Part shown: positions 24,354 through 31,619 of the stretch, in pieces
Layout: each line of letters starts with the position of its first letter
How positions within the stretch are numbered: position 1 is the first letter of the stretch
NCBI GenBank assembly: GCA_964514655.1
Contig: CAZEQY010000012.1
Coordinates: forward strand, 34,337 to 98,336
Direction of reading: 5' to 3'
Length of the DNA stretch: 64,000 nucleotides
From: SZAS-7 sp964514655
Lineage (GTDB): Bacteria; Chlamydiota; Chlamydiia; Chlamydiales; FEN-1388
Notes under the pieces: model-generated
Database searches by the model: none
What the model was told of the DNA's origin: nothing
Seen by the model: the letters and a program-made list of their open reading frames with translations, nothing else
Made by a program: the position numbers and the translations under genes

Positions 24354-25235
24354 ATGAAAAGATGGCTCTATATAGTAACGCTGTTCACACACACGTACGC
24401 ATTTGCACATATTGGAAATAAAGTACCAAACCACGTTGAAGATGATAGCTCAAGTTCTTCTCTAGAGTATAGCTCATATTCAATAAGCTCTAGCCCAATT
24501 AGCGAATATACGGCAAGCAGCGAAACAGAAGAGACTCTGGTAAAAATCTCCAAAACTGATAGTCTTGCGAGTAGCCCTTTTGGTAAAGACTCCCTTACCA
24601 ACATACCTGTTACAGCTTCTCGCAATCGACCTGGTCATCACGAACAGAAAAACCCAAGCAGCGTCAAAAAGACAAAAGCCAAAAAAACGAATAACCGAGG
24701 AAAACGCGGCAAGCAAGGTAAAATCGGCAAGCGCGGACGCCGTGGCAAAAAAGGTGAGCCTGGCGAAAAGGGGGAAAAAGGAGAAAAAGGAGATCCATGT
24801 GTATGTAATGGCGCTTCAGGATTTATCTCAGCACTTTCTGTAGGCTTTTCTGGCGGCGCTACCATTACAATTGCAAAAGGCGAAAATATACGAGGCTTCA
24901 ATGTCGTGAACAACAGCGGCATAAGCTATAACCCCGTAACTGGCATTTTTGTATCTGATGCCGGCCCTGGGTTTTATGAAATACACTATGGAGCAAGCTG
25001 GAACAGCGCAACAGGCGGCCAAACAGCTTTGGTGTTACGCGTTGATGGTCAAGAAGTAAACCCCTACATCGACCCCAAATCCCAAACAGATTGGGCAAGA
25101 GAATCAATCATCGTCTCATCAACAAGCCAAAACCCAACATTTGCTCTTGGTAACGCACTTGGCTCTAGCTCTCCAATGATACTTACATCAAAAGGCAGCT
25201 ATTCAAGCGCATTCATCACTATCCGCAAGTTATGA
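24354..25235 (+). CDS. Second collagen-like protein with C1q-like head
   Basis: About 293 aa from the ATG at 24354, chosen because AGGAG lies 13 bases upstream and the signal peptide (KRWLYIVTLFTHTYAFA) begins there. A Ser-rich linker (SSSSSLEYSSYSISSS) is followed by a short, highly charged Gly-X-Y run of about 11-14 triplets: basic first (RGKRGKQGKIGKRG), then Glu/Lys (GEPGEKGEKGEKGDP), ending at CVC. The ~135-residue C-terminal head matches the fold pattern of the first collagen-like protein (NPVTGIFVSDAGPGFYEIHYGAS). Adjacent cysteines could cross-link the trimer. Its end overlaps the convergent ABC-F gene by 6 bp. Confidence 0.85.
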   Translation: MKRWLYIVTLFTHTYAFAHIGNKVPNHVEDDSSSSSLEYSSYSISSSPISEYTASSETEETLVKISKTDSLASSPFGKDSLTNIPVTASRNRPGHHEQKNPSSVKKTKAKKTNNRGKRGKQGKIGKRGRRGKKGEPGEKGEKGEKGDPCVCNGASGFISALSVGFSGGATITIAKGENIRGFNVVNNSGISYNPVTGIFVSDAGPGFYEIHYGASWNSATGGQTALVLRVDGQEVNPYIDPKSQTDWARESIIVSSTSQNPTFALGNALGSSSPMILTSKGSYSSAFITIRKL

Positions 25236-26996
25236 ATTAAGTAGTTGTTGCCAGCGACTAAAAAGGGTTTCAAGGGCGTTTTGGGCACAAGCTAGTTGCT
25301 CATAGAGTTTGGGATCGCTACTCGATAGTGCAATTTGAGCTTCAAGTGCATTGATGAGCTCTTCTTGTGCTACGATAGCGCTTTCCATGCCCATAAGCTC
25401 CTGCTGCTCTTTGTAGCTTAACTTTTTCTTTACTGGCTTTTCTTGCACTACTGGTTTTTCAACTGGCATAGACGGCGGCTTTACGGCAGCTTTTAGACAA
25501 GCATCTTCCCACTGCTTGCAGTCTGCATATATGCTGGGAACTTCTGATGCATCGCCTAAACCAAGAATTTCTGTACAGACGCGATCGACTAAACAGCGAT
25601 CGTGAGAAATAAGTACAAGGGCCCCGGCAAACTCCTTTAAGCTCTCTTCGATCACTTCAAGAGTAGGAATATCTAAGTCATTTGTAGGCTCATCCAAAAA
25701 GAGTATGTCAGCAGGCTCAAGCATGAGCTTGGCTATAAGTATTCTTGCGCGCTCGCCCCCTGACAAACAGCTAATCGGCATCATCAGGCGATCCGGAGAA
25801 AAAAGAAACTTTTTTGCCCAACCATTTACATGGATATACTGGCCACGAAACTGCACCATATCGCCATTTGGGCAAAGGGCTTCTTTAAGTGTGAGATGAG
25901 ATGGTAGATGCTCTCTATGTTGATCAAAGTAGACAAGCTTTAGATCGTCGGCATATTTTCTTGTGCCCATGTCTTGTGCGATCTTGCCTGAAAGTACTTT
26001 TAAAAGGGTTGTTTTGCCTGTGCCATTTTTTCCCATAATGCCTACCCGGCTTCCGGGAGATAGCGTGAGGTCTAAACCCTTAAAGAGCAATTTATCGTTA
26101 TAGGATTTTGCAAGGTTTTTTGCGACAAGGAGCTTGCGCGTTTCGCGCTCTGATGCTGAAAAGCTGATATGCACCTGAGAAGTTTTATTTCGCGTCTGTA
26201 CATCATGCAATTCATCAATTAAGTCATACGCTCGCTGTATGCGCGAAACAGACTTTGTGGTTCTTGCCTTAGGAGAGCGCCTCAGCCAGTCTACCTCTTC
26301 TTTTACACTTGCTCTAAGAGTGCGCTCTTGTTTACTTTGTGCTTCTAAAAAGGCTTCCTTTTTTTCTAGATAGTCTGACAAGGCTCCATCGCTCATAAAG
26401 AGGCCTTCCGGATAGCACTTGTTGATCTCAATGATCTTATTACAGACATTTTCCAAAAAGTAGCGGTCATGGCTTACAACAAGGTATGAGATGCGCTCTT
26501 TTTGCAAAAACTTTTCAAGCCAGATAATGCCTTCAAGGTCTAGGTGGTTTGTGGGCTCATCAAGTAGCAGTAGGTCTGGATCTTGCATCAAGGCTTTAAG
26601 CACACTCAGGCGCTTTTTCCAGCCGCCGGAAAGACGCGATGCATCAGCTGACGGGTCTTCAAACTGAGCCTTGCTAAGGAGTATACGTGCCTTTGTTTCA
26701 TTTTCAATTGCATCAGTAGATCTTGCTGCCTCAACAAGTATCTCTTCTACACTTTTTGCGCTAAAGGTAGGATCCTGTTCGCTGTAGGCGATTCGTAACC
26801 CCTGACGGCGCGTGATATTGCCGCTATCTTGGGACTCTAGCCCCATAAGAATTTTTAAGAGTGTAGACTTGCCGGACCCATTAGGGCCTATAAGGCCTAT
26901 CCTCTCACCCTCTCTCACCGTAAAAGAGAGGTCATTAAATAGAATAAGGCTGCCAAATGATTTAGATAGAGAATGAATTCCAAGTAGTGCTGTCAT
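25230..26996 (-). CDS. ABC-F family ATPase (Uup/Ettα-like)
   Basis: A 588-aa soluble protein with two ABC domains and no membrane segments. Domain 1: Walker A GPNGSGKSTLLKIL, signature LSGGWKKRLSVL, Walker B LLLDEPTNHLD. Domain 2: GKNGTGKTTLLKVL, LSGGERARILIAKL, LFLDEPTNDLD. The P-site linker lies between (DWLRRSPKARTTKSVSRIQRAYDLI) and a C-terminal coiled coil follows, as in Uup. ABC-F proteins act on ribosomes (EttA) or at branched DNA/ribosome precursors (Uup); Uup is the best match on architecture. It starts divergently from the cyclophilin gene. Confidence 0.92.
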   Translation of the reverse strand: MTALLGIHSLSKSFGSLILFNDLSFTVREGERIGLIGPNGSGKSTLLKILMGLESQDSGNITRRQGLRIAYSEQDPTFSAKSVEEILVEAARSTDAIENETKARILLSKAQFEDPSADASRLSGGWKKRLSVLKALMQDPDLLLLDEPTNHLDLEGIIWLEKFLQKERISYLVVSHDRYFLENVCNKIIEINKCYPEGLFMSDGALSDYLEKKEAFLEAQSKQERTLRASVKEEVDWLRRSPKARTTKSVSRIQRAYDLIDELHDVQTRNKTSQVHISFSASERETRKLLVAKNLAKSYNDKLLFKGLDLTLSPGSRVGIMGKNGTGKTTLLKVLSGKIAQDMGTRKYADDLKLVYFDQHREHLPSHLTLKEALCPNGDMVQFRGQYIHVNGWAKKFLFSPDRLMMPISCLSGGERARILIAKLMLEPADILFLDEPTNDLDIPTLEVIEESLKEFAGALVLISHDRCLVDRVCTEILGLGDASEVPSIYADCKQWEDACLKAAVKPPSMPVEKPVVQEKPVKKKLSYKEQQELMGMESAIVAQEELINALEAQIALSSSDPKLYEQLACAQNALETLFSRWQQLLNS

Positions 26997-27077
26997 AGCA
27001 AGCAGTATAGCAAAATCCTCGTGACTTTAAAAGAGAAAATCACTAGATTGCTGGTTCCACAATTTTTAGGAGGCATT

Positions 27078-27644
27078 ATGAATCGATTTGTGTTATTATT
27101 AGGCGTTTTATTAACCAATTTACTGGTAGCTGACACTATGCAAAACAATCCTGTTGTTACTCTACAAACAAACCAAGGGCCAATCCAAATTACTTTGCGC
27201 CCTGACATAGCCCCAAAGGCATGTGAGAACTTTATTGGCCTAGCTAAAAAGGGCTACTATAATAACGTGATCTTTCACCGTGTGATCAAAGGCTTTATGA
27301 TTCAAGGCGGAGACCCTACAGGCACAGGCCGTGGTGGAGAGTCCATCTGGAACAAAAATTTTGAAGACGAATACTCCCCGCAAATGAAATTTGACCGCCC
27401 AGGTCTTCTTGCAATGGCAAACCGTGGCCCAAGCACTAACGGAAGCCAGTTTTTCATCACCTGCGCACCTACTCCATGGTTAAACAACCGCCACACAATC
27501 TTTGGCGAAGTTTCACCAGAAAGCATGGAAGTTGTCAAAAAAATCGAAAATACAAAAACAGGCCCACAAGACAAGCCTGTCGAAGACATGAAAATCTTGA
27601 GCGTCACCGTTCAAGAACCCCAAGCGGCATCCAAGCCACAATAA
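27078..27644 (+). CDS. Exported cyclophilin-type peptidyl-prolyl isomerase
   Basis: A 188-aa protein from the ATG at 27078 (AGGAGG 9 bases upstream), starting with a signal peptide (FVLLLGVLLTNLLVA). The cyclophilin core is complete: NVIFHRVIKGFMIQGGDPTGTGRGG, LLAMANRGPSTNGSQFFITCAPTPWL and HTIFGEV, containing the catalytic Arg and the Gln/Phe of the proline pocket. It probably folds proteins in the periplasm. A hairpin at 27650-27675 follows the stop. Confidence 0.93.
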   Translation: MNRFVLLLGVLLTNLLVADTMQNNPVVTLQTNQGPIQITLRPDIAPKACENFIGLAKKGYYNNVIFHRVIKGFMIQGGDPTGTGRGGESIWNKNFEDEYSPQMKFDRPGLLAMANRGPSTNGSQFFITCAPTPWLNNRHTIFGEVSPESMEVVKKIENTKTGPQDKPVEDMKILSVTVQEPQAASKPQ

Positions 27645-27649
27645 CTCTT

Positions 27650-27675
27650 ATAGCCCTATCGCAAGGTAGGGCTAT
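27650..27675 (+). terminator. Hairpin after the cyclophilin gene
   Basis: ATAGCCCTA (27650-27658) pairs with TAGGGCTAT (27667-27675). The T tract is poor (TTCCTATAAAT), so termination may be weak or rho-dependent. Confidence 0.5.
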
Positions 27676-27757
27676 TCCTATAAATCAACTAAACATTTTA
27701 TTTAAATAAATCCTCTCTTGGGGTATTCGTTGAAAAAACGTGTCCCGGAGGGTTGGT

Positions 27758-28621
27758 ATGCGCATTTGTAACGCACTTATTGTTGGCATCCTTGTACTTT
27801 GTAGTCAATGCAAGCGTCAAGACATTGACGACAGCCAAATTAAAGAAACAGCAAGTGCCTTTAAAAAGGCATTTATCGCACGCGATACAAATACGCTAAC
27901 TTCCCTTCTTACTAAAGATGCCGTCGACTTTAACCTCACAACGCACGAAGCAACAGCCGGCAATACGGCTGTAGCCTCTTACCTAACCTCTCTATCCTGG
28001 CACGGTGAGCTATCAAGCACTATCGAAAAAATCACAAAAAAAGGCGCTGATACCGTACGAGTTAGCGGCATGCTTGAAATACCAAGTGAAAAACAAGAAG
28101 TTGCCTTTAAGATAACCTTTCAAAAGGTAGATAACAGATGGCTTATAAGCGAAATAAGCCACCTTTTGCTGCTTCCGGCTACATCCAACTACGACAAACT
28201 AAAGGGCCTTGAATGGCTTGCCGGCAGCTGGGTAAACGCTGATGAAGACACCGACTTTCATGCAAGCTACCACTGGGAGATGAATAAGAACTTTCTTAAG
28301 GAAGAATTTGGTCTTAATGTACTTGGACATAAACAGCTTACTGGGGCTCAAATTATCGGATGGGACCCTGTAGGAGAAACGATTTACTCCTGGATTATTG
28401 ATAGTGATGGAGGATTTGGCAAAAGCTCATGGGCCCAAGACGATGGCAGCTGGTATGTCACAACCTCTTACACCCTTGCTGACGGCAGTCGCTCTAGTGC
28501 CACGCATATCTACAAGCAAATAGATGCTGACACCTACACCTTTTCATCTACAAGCCGCGACGTAGATGGCAGAATGCTGCCCAACATCGGCCCTTTTACC
28601 ATAAAACGAACAGGTACCTAG
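27758..28621 (+). CDS. SnoaL/NTF2-like lipoprotein
   Basis: About 287 aa from the ATG at 27758, with GGAGGG 5-10 bases upstream. The N-terminus is a lipoprotein-type signal (CNALIVGILVLCSQCKRQ). The mature part starts with a SnoaL-like domain of the SgcJ/EcaC type (ETASAFKKAFIARDTNTLTSLL, then strands SSTIEKITKKGADTVRVSG and VAFKITFQKVDNRWLIS). A second ~130-residue domain follows (LKGLEWLAGSWVNADEDTDF), a pattern common in bacterial proteins with a predicted lipocalin-like barrel. Function is unknown. It abuts the next gene directly (stop TAG, then ATG). Confidence 0.75.
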   Translation: MRICNALIVGILVLCSQCKRQDIDDSQIKETASAFKKAFIARDTNTLTSLLTKDAVDFNLTTHEATAGNTAVASYLTSLSWHGELSSTIEKITKKGADTVRVSGMLEIPSEKQEVAFKITFQKVDNRWLISEISHLLLLPATSNYDKLKGLEWLAGSWVNADEDTDFHASYHWEMNKNFLKEEFGLNVLGHKQLTGAQIIGWDPVGETIYSWIIDSDGGFGKSSWAQDDGSWYVTTSYTLADGSRSSATHIYKQIDADTYTFSSTSRDVDGRMLPNIGPFTIKRTGT

Positions 28622-29656
28622 ATGAAAAAGCTCATTATCATCAGTGCTCTCATTGCCGCTGTAGCGGTACTTGTCTCCGTTGAGGTTGTGCAACGTCATG
28701 GTGGTGGCGGTGCAAGAAGTGCACCGGCACGCCCCGCTCAGCGTCCTGTCCAGCATCAAGCAGCTCCACCAAGACCACAGCCCGTGGAGCAGAATAGGCA
28801 AAACATCCCTCAGGTATCTAGAACACCTTCTATGAGCCGATCTATTCAGCAGCATCAGCCTCACCAAGTACAAAAGACCGTTCCTAATAAGCAAATACAG
28901 CCATATAATATCCAGGCAAGACAGCAGATGCAGCAGTTTGTTCAAGCGCGGCCTCAGCAGACAAACCCACAAAACTTTCCACAAAATAGAAACCTCTCAC
29001 CCTCTTTTCAGCCAGGATCGCCCGTTACCCCCAGCGTAACTACAAACCAGCAGCTACTTTCTACACAGTCTACAAGAGCAAGGTCTGTCATCCAAGGACG
29101 TCATCCGGGTCGCAATAACTGGTTCAACGATTCATTTTTCCGTAACCACAACTGCTATCCCTATTACCAATACTCTGGAGCCAACTGGTGGTGGGCACCA
29201 TCTTGGGGCTATGTTTCTAGCTGGCTGCCCTATAACTGGACAGATCCCTATTACTACTCTGACTCTGGCACCGCATACACTGTTCCACCACAAACTTATG
29301 AGTCTGAAACCACAAATCCTCCGCAGCAAAATCAGGACTGGCTCCCACTAGGAGTCTTTGCTGTAGGCCAAACTCCTAATGCTGCAGCCTATACTACGAT
29401 GTTTGTGCAGCTTGCCTTAGATAAGCAGGGCCATATAGCCGGTAGCTACTATAACACAGCCACCGACGAAGTTCACGAGCTTGACGGCATAGTAGACCAA
29501 TACACGCAAGAAGCCGCATGGAAGGTCTCTGACAACCCAAACTCCCCCACCATGACAACAGGCCTTTACAACCTAACCCAAGATGCCGCCATCATCCAAG
29601 TCCACTTCCAAGACGGCCACAATCAAAACTGGACCTACGTCCGAGTAAATCAATAG
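28622..29656 (+). CDS. Membrane-anchored Gln/Pro-rich protein with C-terminal beta domain
   Basis: A 344-aa protein with a single N-terminal membrane anchor (LIIISALIAAVAVLVSVEVV). A low-complexity region rich in Gln, Pro, Arg and Ser (residues ~25-165) leads to a Trp/Tyr-rich stretch (YPYYQYSGANWWWAPSWGY). A ~95-residue C-terminal domain follows (LPLGVFAVGQ...MFVQLALDKQGHIAGSYYN...VHELDGIVDQYTQEAAW), a pattern found at the end of many exported planctomycete/verrucomicrobial proteins. It directly follows the lipoprotein gene without a gap. The role is probably in the envelope. Confidence 0.7.
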   Translation: MKKLIIISALIAAVAVLVSVEVVQRHGGGGARSAPARPAQRPVQHQAAPPRPQPVEQNRQNIPQVSRTPSMSRSIQQHQPHQVQKTVPNKQIQPYNIQARQQMQQFVQARPQQTNPQNFPQNRNLSPSFQPGSPVTPSVTTNQQLLSTQSTRARSVIQGRHPGRNNWFNDSFFRNHNCYPYYQYSGANWWWAPSWGYVSSWLPYNWTDPYYYSDSGTAYTVPPQTYESETTNPPQQNQDWLPLGVFAVGQTPNAAAYTTMFVQLALDKQGHIAGSYYNTATDEVHELDGIVDQYTQEAAWKVSDNPNSPTMTTGLYNLTQDAAIIQVHFQDGHNQNWTYVRVNQ

Positions 29657-29716
29657 CCGGAACTTCCTTTTAATAAGTCTCCGGCGTATAACTATAGCCA
29701 TAACAAGGAGGCTTTT

Positions 29717-30448
29717 ATGGCTATAAAAACATCTAAAAATATTGGACTTTTAGTACTTATTGGGCTTTTAACCAGTAGTGCATGCTGGGCAGCAAGTCCC
29801 TTTTTTCCAAAACTTGTAGTAAGTGGCACTGCGGCTCTTCATAAGCCTGCTGATCAAGTGACGCTCTCTATTAGCGTTGTGACGCAAAATGACACGGCAG
29901 AAGGCGCGCTTAGCGAAAATAATGCCGCCATACACCATGTCGTTGATGCACTACAACTTGTTGGACTTGAAAAGGGCGAATATCACACAGGTCAATTTAG
30001 CGTGCAGCCAATCTATTCCCAGCCGCCACGACCAAATATTCCACAAGACTGGAAGGCATCGATCATTGCCTATGAAGTAACAAATAGCCTTACCGTAAAA
30101 ACCCAAAAGCTTGAACTTGCCCCAGCCATCATCGATGCTGCCGGACAAGCAGGTGCAAACCAGATATCAAATATAAGCTTTGGAATTAAAGATCCTAGCC
30201 AATATCGCACCGAAGCTATTGCTCAAGCTACAGCAAATGCGATAAAAGACGCCGAAGCGCTTGCAAACGCTGCAAATATCCAACTTCTTAGAGTTCTTGA
30301 TATATCACTTGACCAGCCAACAATCTACCAAAGACCTGGCCCAAATGTGCTCTACATGGCCAAAATGAATGACGGAGCATTTATCGAAGCCCCTGATGTG
30401 GATATCACCGCCAATGTTTCGGTTACCTACGAAATTGGCAGTAAATGA
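29717..30448 (+). CDS. SIMPL-domain (DUF541) exported protein
   Basis: A 243-aa protein with a signal peptide (IGLLVLIGLLTSSACWA) and a SIMPL/DUF541 domain: VSGTAALHKPADQVTLSISVVTQ, ALQLVGLEKGEYHTGQFSVQPIY, the helix RTEAIAQATANAIKDAEALANA and C-terminal strands. SIMPL proteins form periplasmic ring assemblies; roles proposed for relatives include stress defence and signalling. The start has AAGGAGG. The following 330 bases hold a large hairpin element and a terminator. Confidence 0.88.
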   Translation: MAIKTSKNIGLLVLIGLLTSSACWAASPFFPKLVVSGTAALHKPADQVTLSISVVTQNDTAEGALSENNAAIHHVVDALQLVGLEKGEYHTGQFSVQPIYSQPPRPNIPQDWKASIIAYEVTNSLTVKTQKLELAPAIIDAAGQAGANQISNISFGIKDPSQYRTEAIAQATANAIKDAEALANAANIQLLRVLDISLDQPTIYQRPGPNVLYMAKMNDGAFIEAPDVDITANVSVTYEIGSK

Positions 30449-30514
30449 ATAAGGACAGACCTGAGATGTTGAATCAAGAGCTTTTTCAGGGAGATACTTA
30501 ATGACAAAAATTGT

Positions 30515-30673
30515 CCTTCGAGCCCGTGCCCATGCCCGTGCCCGTGCCCGCTTATTTCAATCATTGCCCTAGGCCATAAATCGTGGCCGCCAGAAAATCG
30601 CCCCTCAGAGTGGCTCCAGCGGAATAGTTTAAATTAGCGGGCACGGGCACGGGCATGGGCACGGGCTCGAAGG
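30515..30673. repeat. 38-bp perfect inverted repeat with CCCGTG units
   Basis: Positions 30515-30552 and 30636-30673 are perfect reverse complements over 38 bp (starting CCTTCGAGCCCGTGCCC, with repeated CCCGTG units), separated by 83 bp. The similarity continues imperfectly outward (TGACAAAAATTG against TGTCAAAATATT). The arms are much richer in GC than the surroundings. No gene lies inside. The whole 30449-30731 gap holds only this element. It is probably a small dispersed palindromic element of a different family from the 281-bp one. Confidence 0.85.
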
Positions 30674-30731
30674 GAATATTTTGACACTAAATACTCTTTT
30701 AAACACTCTTTGGAAAATCGCGTTAAATAAA

Positions 30732-30761
30732 AAAAATAGAGCCATTTCTGGCTCTATTTTT
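30732..30761. terminator. Bidirectional terminator for hctB
   Basis: AAAAATAGAGCCA-tttc-TGGCTCTATTTTT forms a 13-bp stem with A and T tracts on either side, 27 bases after the hctB stop. It works on both strands by symmetry. Confidence 0.85.
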
Positions 30762-30787
30762 GTTCCATAACGTTTAGCTAAATAAAA

Positions 30788-30952
30788 CTATTTTGCTTTT
30801 TTAGCTGTAGTTTTGCGAGCAGCAGTCTTACGAGCAGCTGGCTTGCGAGCAGCAGGCTTTCTTACAGTCTTGCGAGCTACTGCTTTCTTAGCTACAACTC
30901 TTTTAGCAACAGTTTTGCGAGCTGTTGTTTTCTTTTTTGCTTTAACTACCAT
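30788..30952 (-). CDS. hctB: Histone H1-like protein Hc2 (HctB-like), 54 aa
   Basis: The 54-residue protein is almost entirely Lys, Arg, Ala, Thr and Val in pentad-like repeats (ARKTVAKRV, AVARKTVRKPAARKPAARKT). This is the composition and repeat style of chlamydial Hc2, which binds DNA and compacts the chromosome in late development. Chlamydial Hc2 varies in length by repeat number; this is a very short form. The start ATG (30950-30952) has GGAG upstream, and a terminator follows. The 250-bp gap to marR must contain its promoter; TTGACA with a weak TAATGG at 17 bp spacing is visible on this strand but is not certain. Confidence 0.85.
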   Translation of the reverse strand: MVVKAKKKTTARKTVAKRVVAKKAVARKTVRKPAARKPAARKTAARKTTAKKAK

Positions 30953-31162
30953 TTTTTTTCTCCATTTTATGGTTTTTTTGTTTTAACATACTGTTTGCTG
31001 TATATACCTCACCCATTACCTTTTTTTTTGCATATTGTCAACACATAATTTCTTGAAAAATGTTAAATCACGCTCATATCTATGTGTAGAATAGGTTTTT
31101 ATTTCACTTTTTTATGAAAAAAGTTTGTGCGCTGTTGACAAAAATAGAAAAAACGTGAATGG

Positions 31163-31189
31163 TATGTATATATATTATATGCATACATA
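31163..31189. promoter_or_regulatory. Palindromic AT-rich operator upstream of marR
   Basis: ATGTATATATA-TT-ATATGCATACAT is a 25-27 bp imperfect palindrome ending 13 bases before the MarR start codon. Such a site directly in front of a MarR gene is typically the autoregulatory operator. A TTGACA lies at 31135-31140, but the spacing to any -10 in the palindrome is long. Confidence 0.5.
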
Positions 31190-31202
31190 TAGGATTTGAC
31201 GC

Positions 31203-31619
31203 ATGGAATTTAATGAAAGCCCGGGGCTTTTGCTCTGGCAAGTAAGTACAAACTGGAGAAGAGGCCTTGAAGCGGCTCTTGGACCATTAGACCTCACCCA
31301 CACACAGTATCTACTACTAAGCACAATTGATAGATTAACTGCTGATGGCGACTACTGCACGCAAAGGGAAATAGCCCAGGAGGCTCTTTTAGACATCACA
31401 ATGACCTCTCAGGCCCTCAGAACGCTGGAGCAAAAGAGATTTATCGAACGCCACTATCACGAAGGCGATGAGCGCTCAAAATACCCTGTTCTGACAAAAT
31501 ATGGACGACAGGTCCTTGAACAGGCTATATCTGTAGCAGAAGAAATAGATAGCCGCTACTTTAGCGGCCTAAAAGCAAATCTCAAGCGCTTTACAGACTT
31601 TCTAGAGTTGCTACGGTAG
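31203..31619 (+). CDS. MarR-family transcriptional regulator
   Basis: A 138-aa winged-helix regulator. It has the family layout: N-terminal dimer helix, LTHTQYLLLSTIDRL, recognition region QREIAQEALLDITMTSQALRTLEQKRFIER, wing HYHEGDERSKYPVLTKYGRQVLEQA and C-terminal dimer helices. DERS..PVLT is the standard wing motif. It probably represses its own promoter through the palindrome just upstream. Its 3' end overlaps the convergent 788-aa gene by 29 bp. The other target may be hctB, which is divergent. Confidence 0.9.
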   Translation: MEFNESPGLLLWQVSTNWRRGLEAALGPLDLTHTQYLLLSTIDRLTADGDYCTQREIAQEALLDITMTSQALRTLEQKRFIERHYHEGDERSKYPVLTKYGRQVLEQAISVAEEIDSRYFSGLKANLKRFTDFLELLR

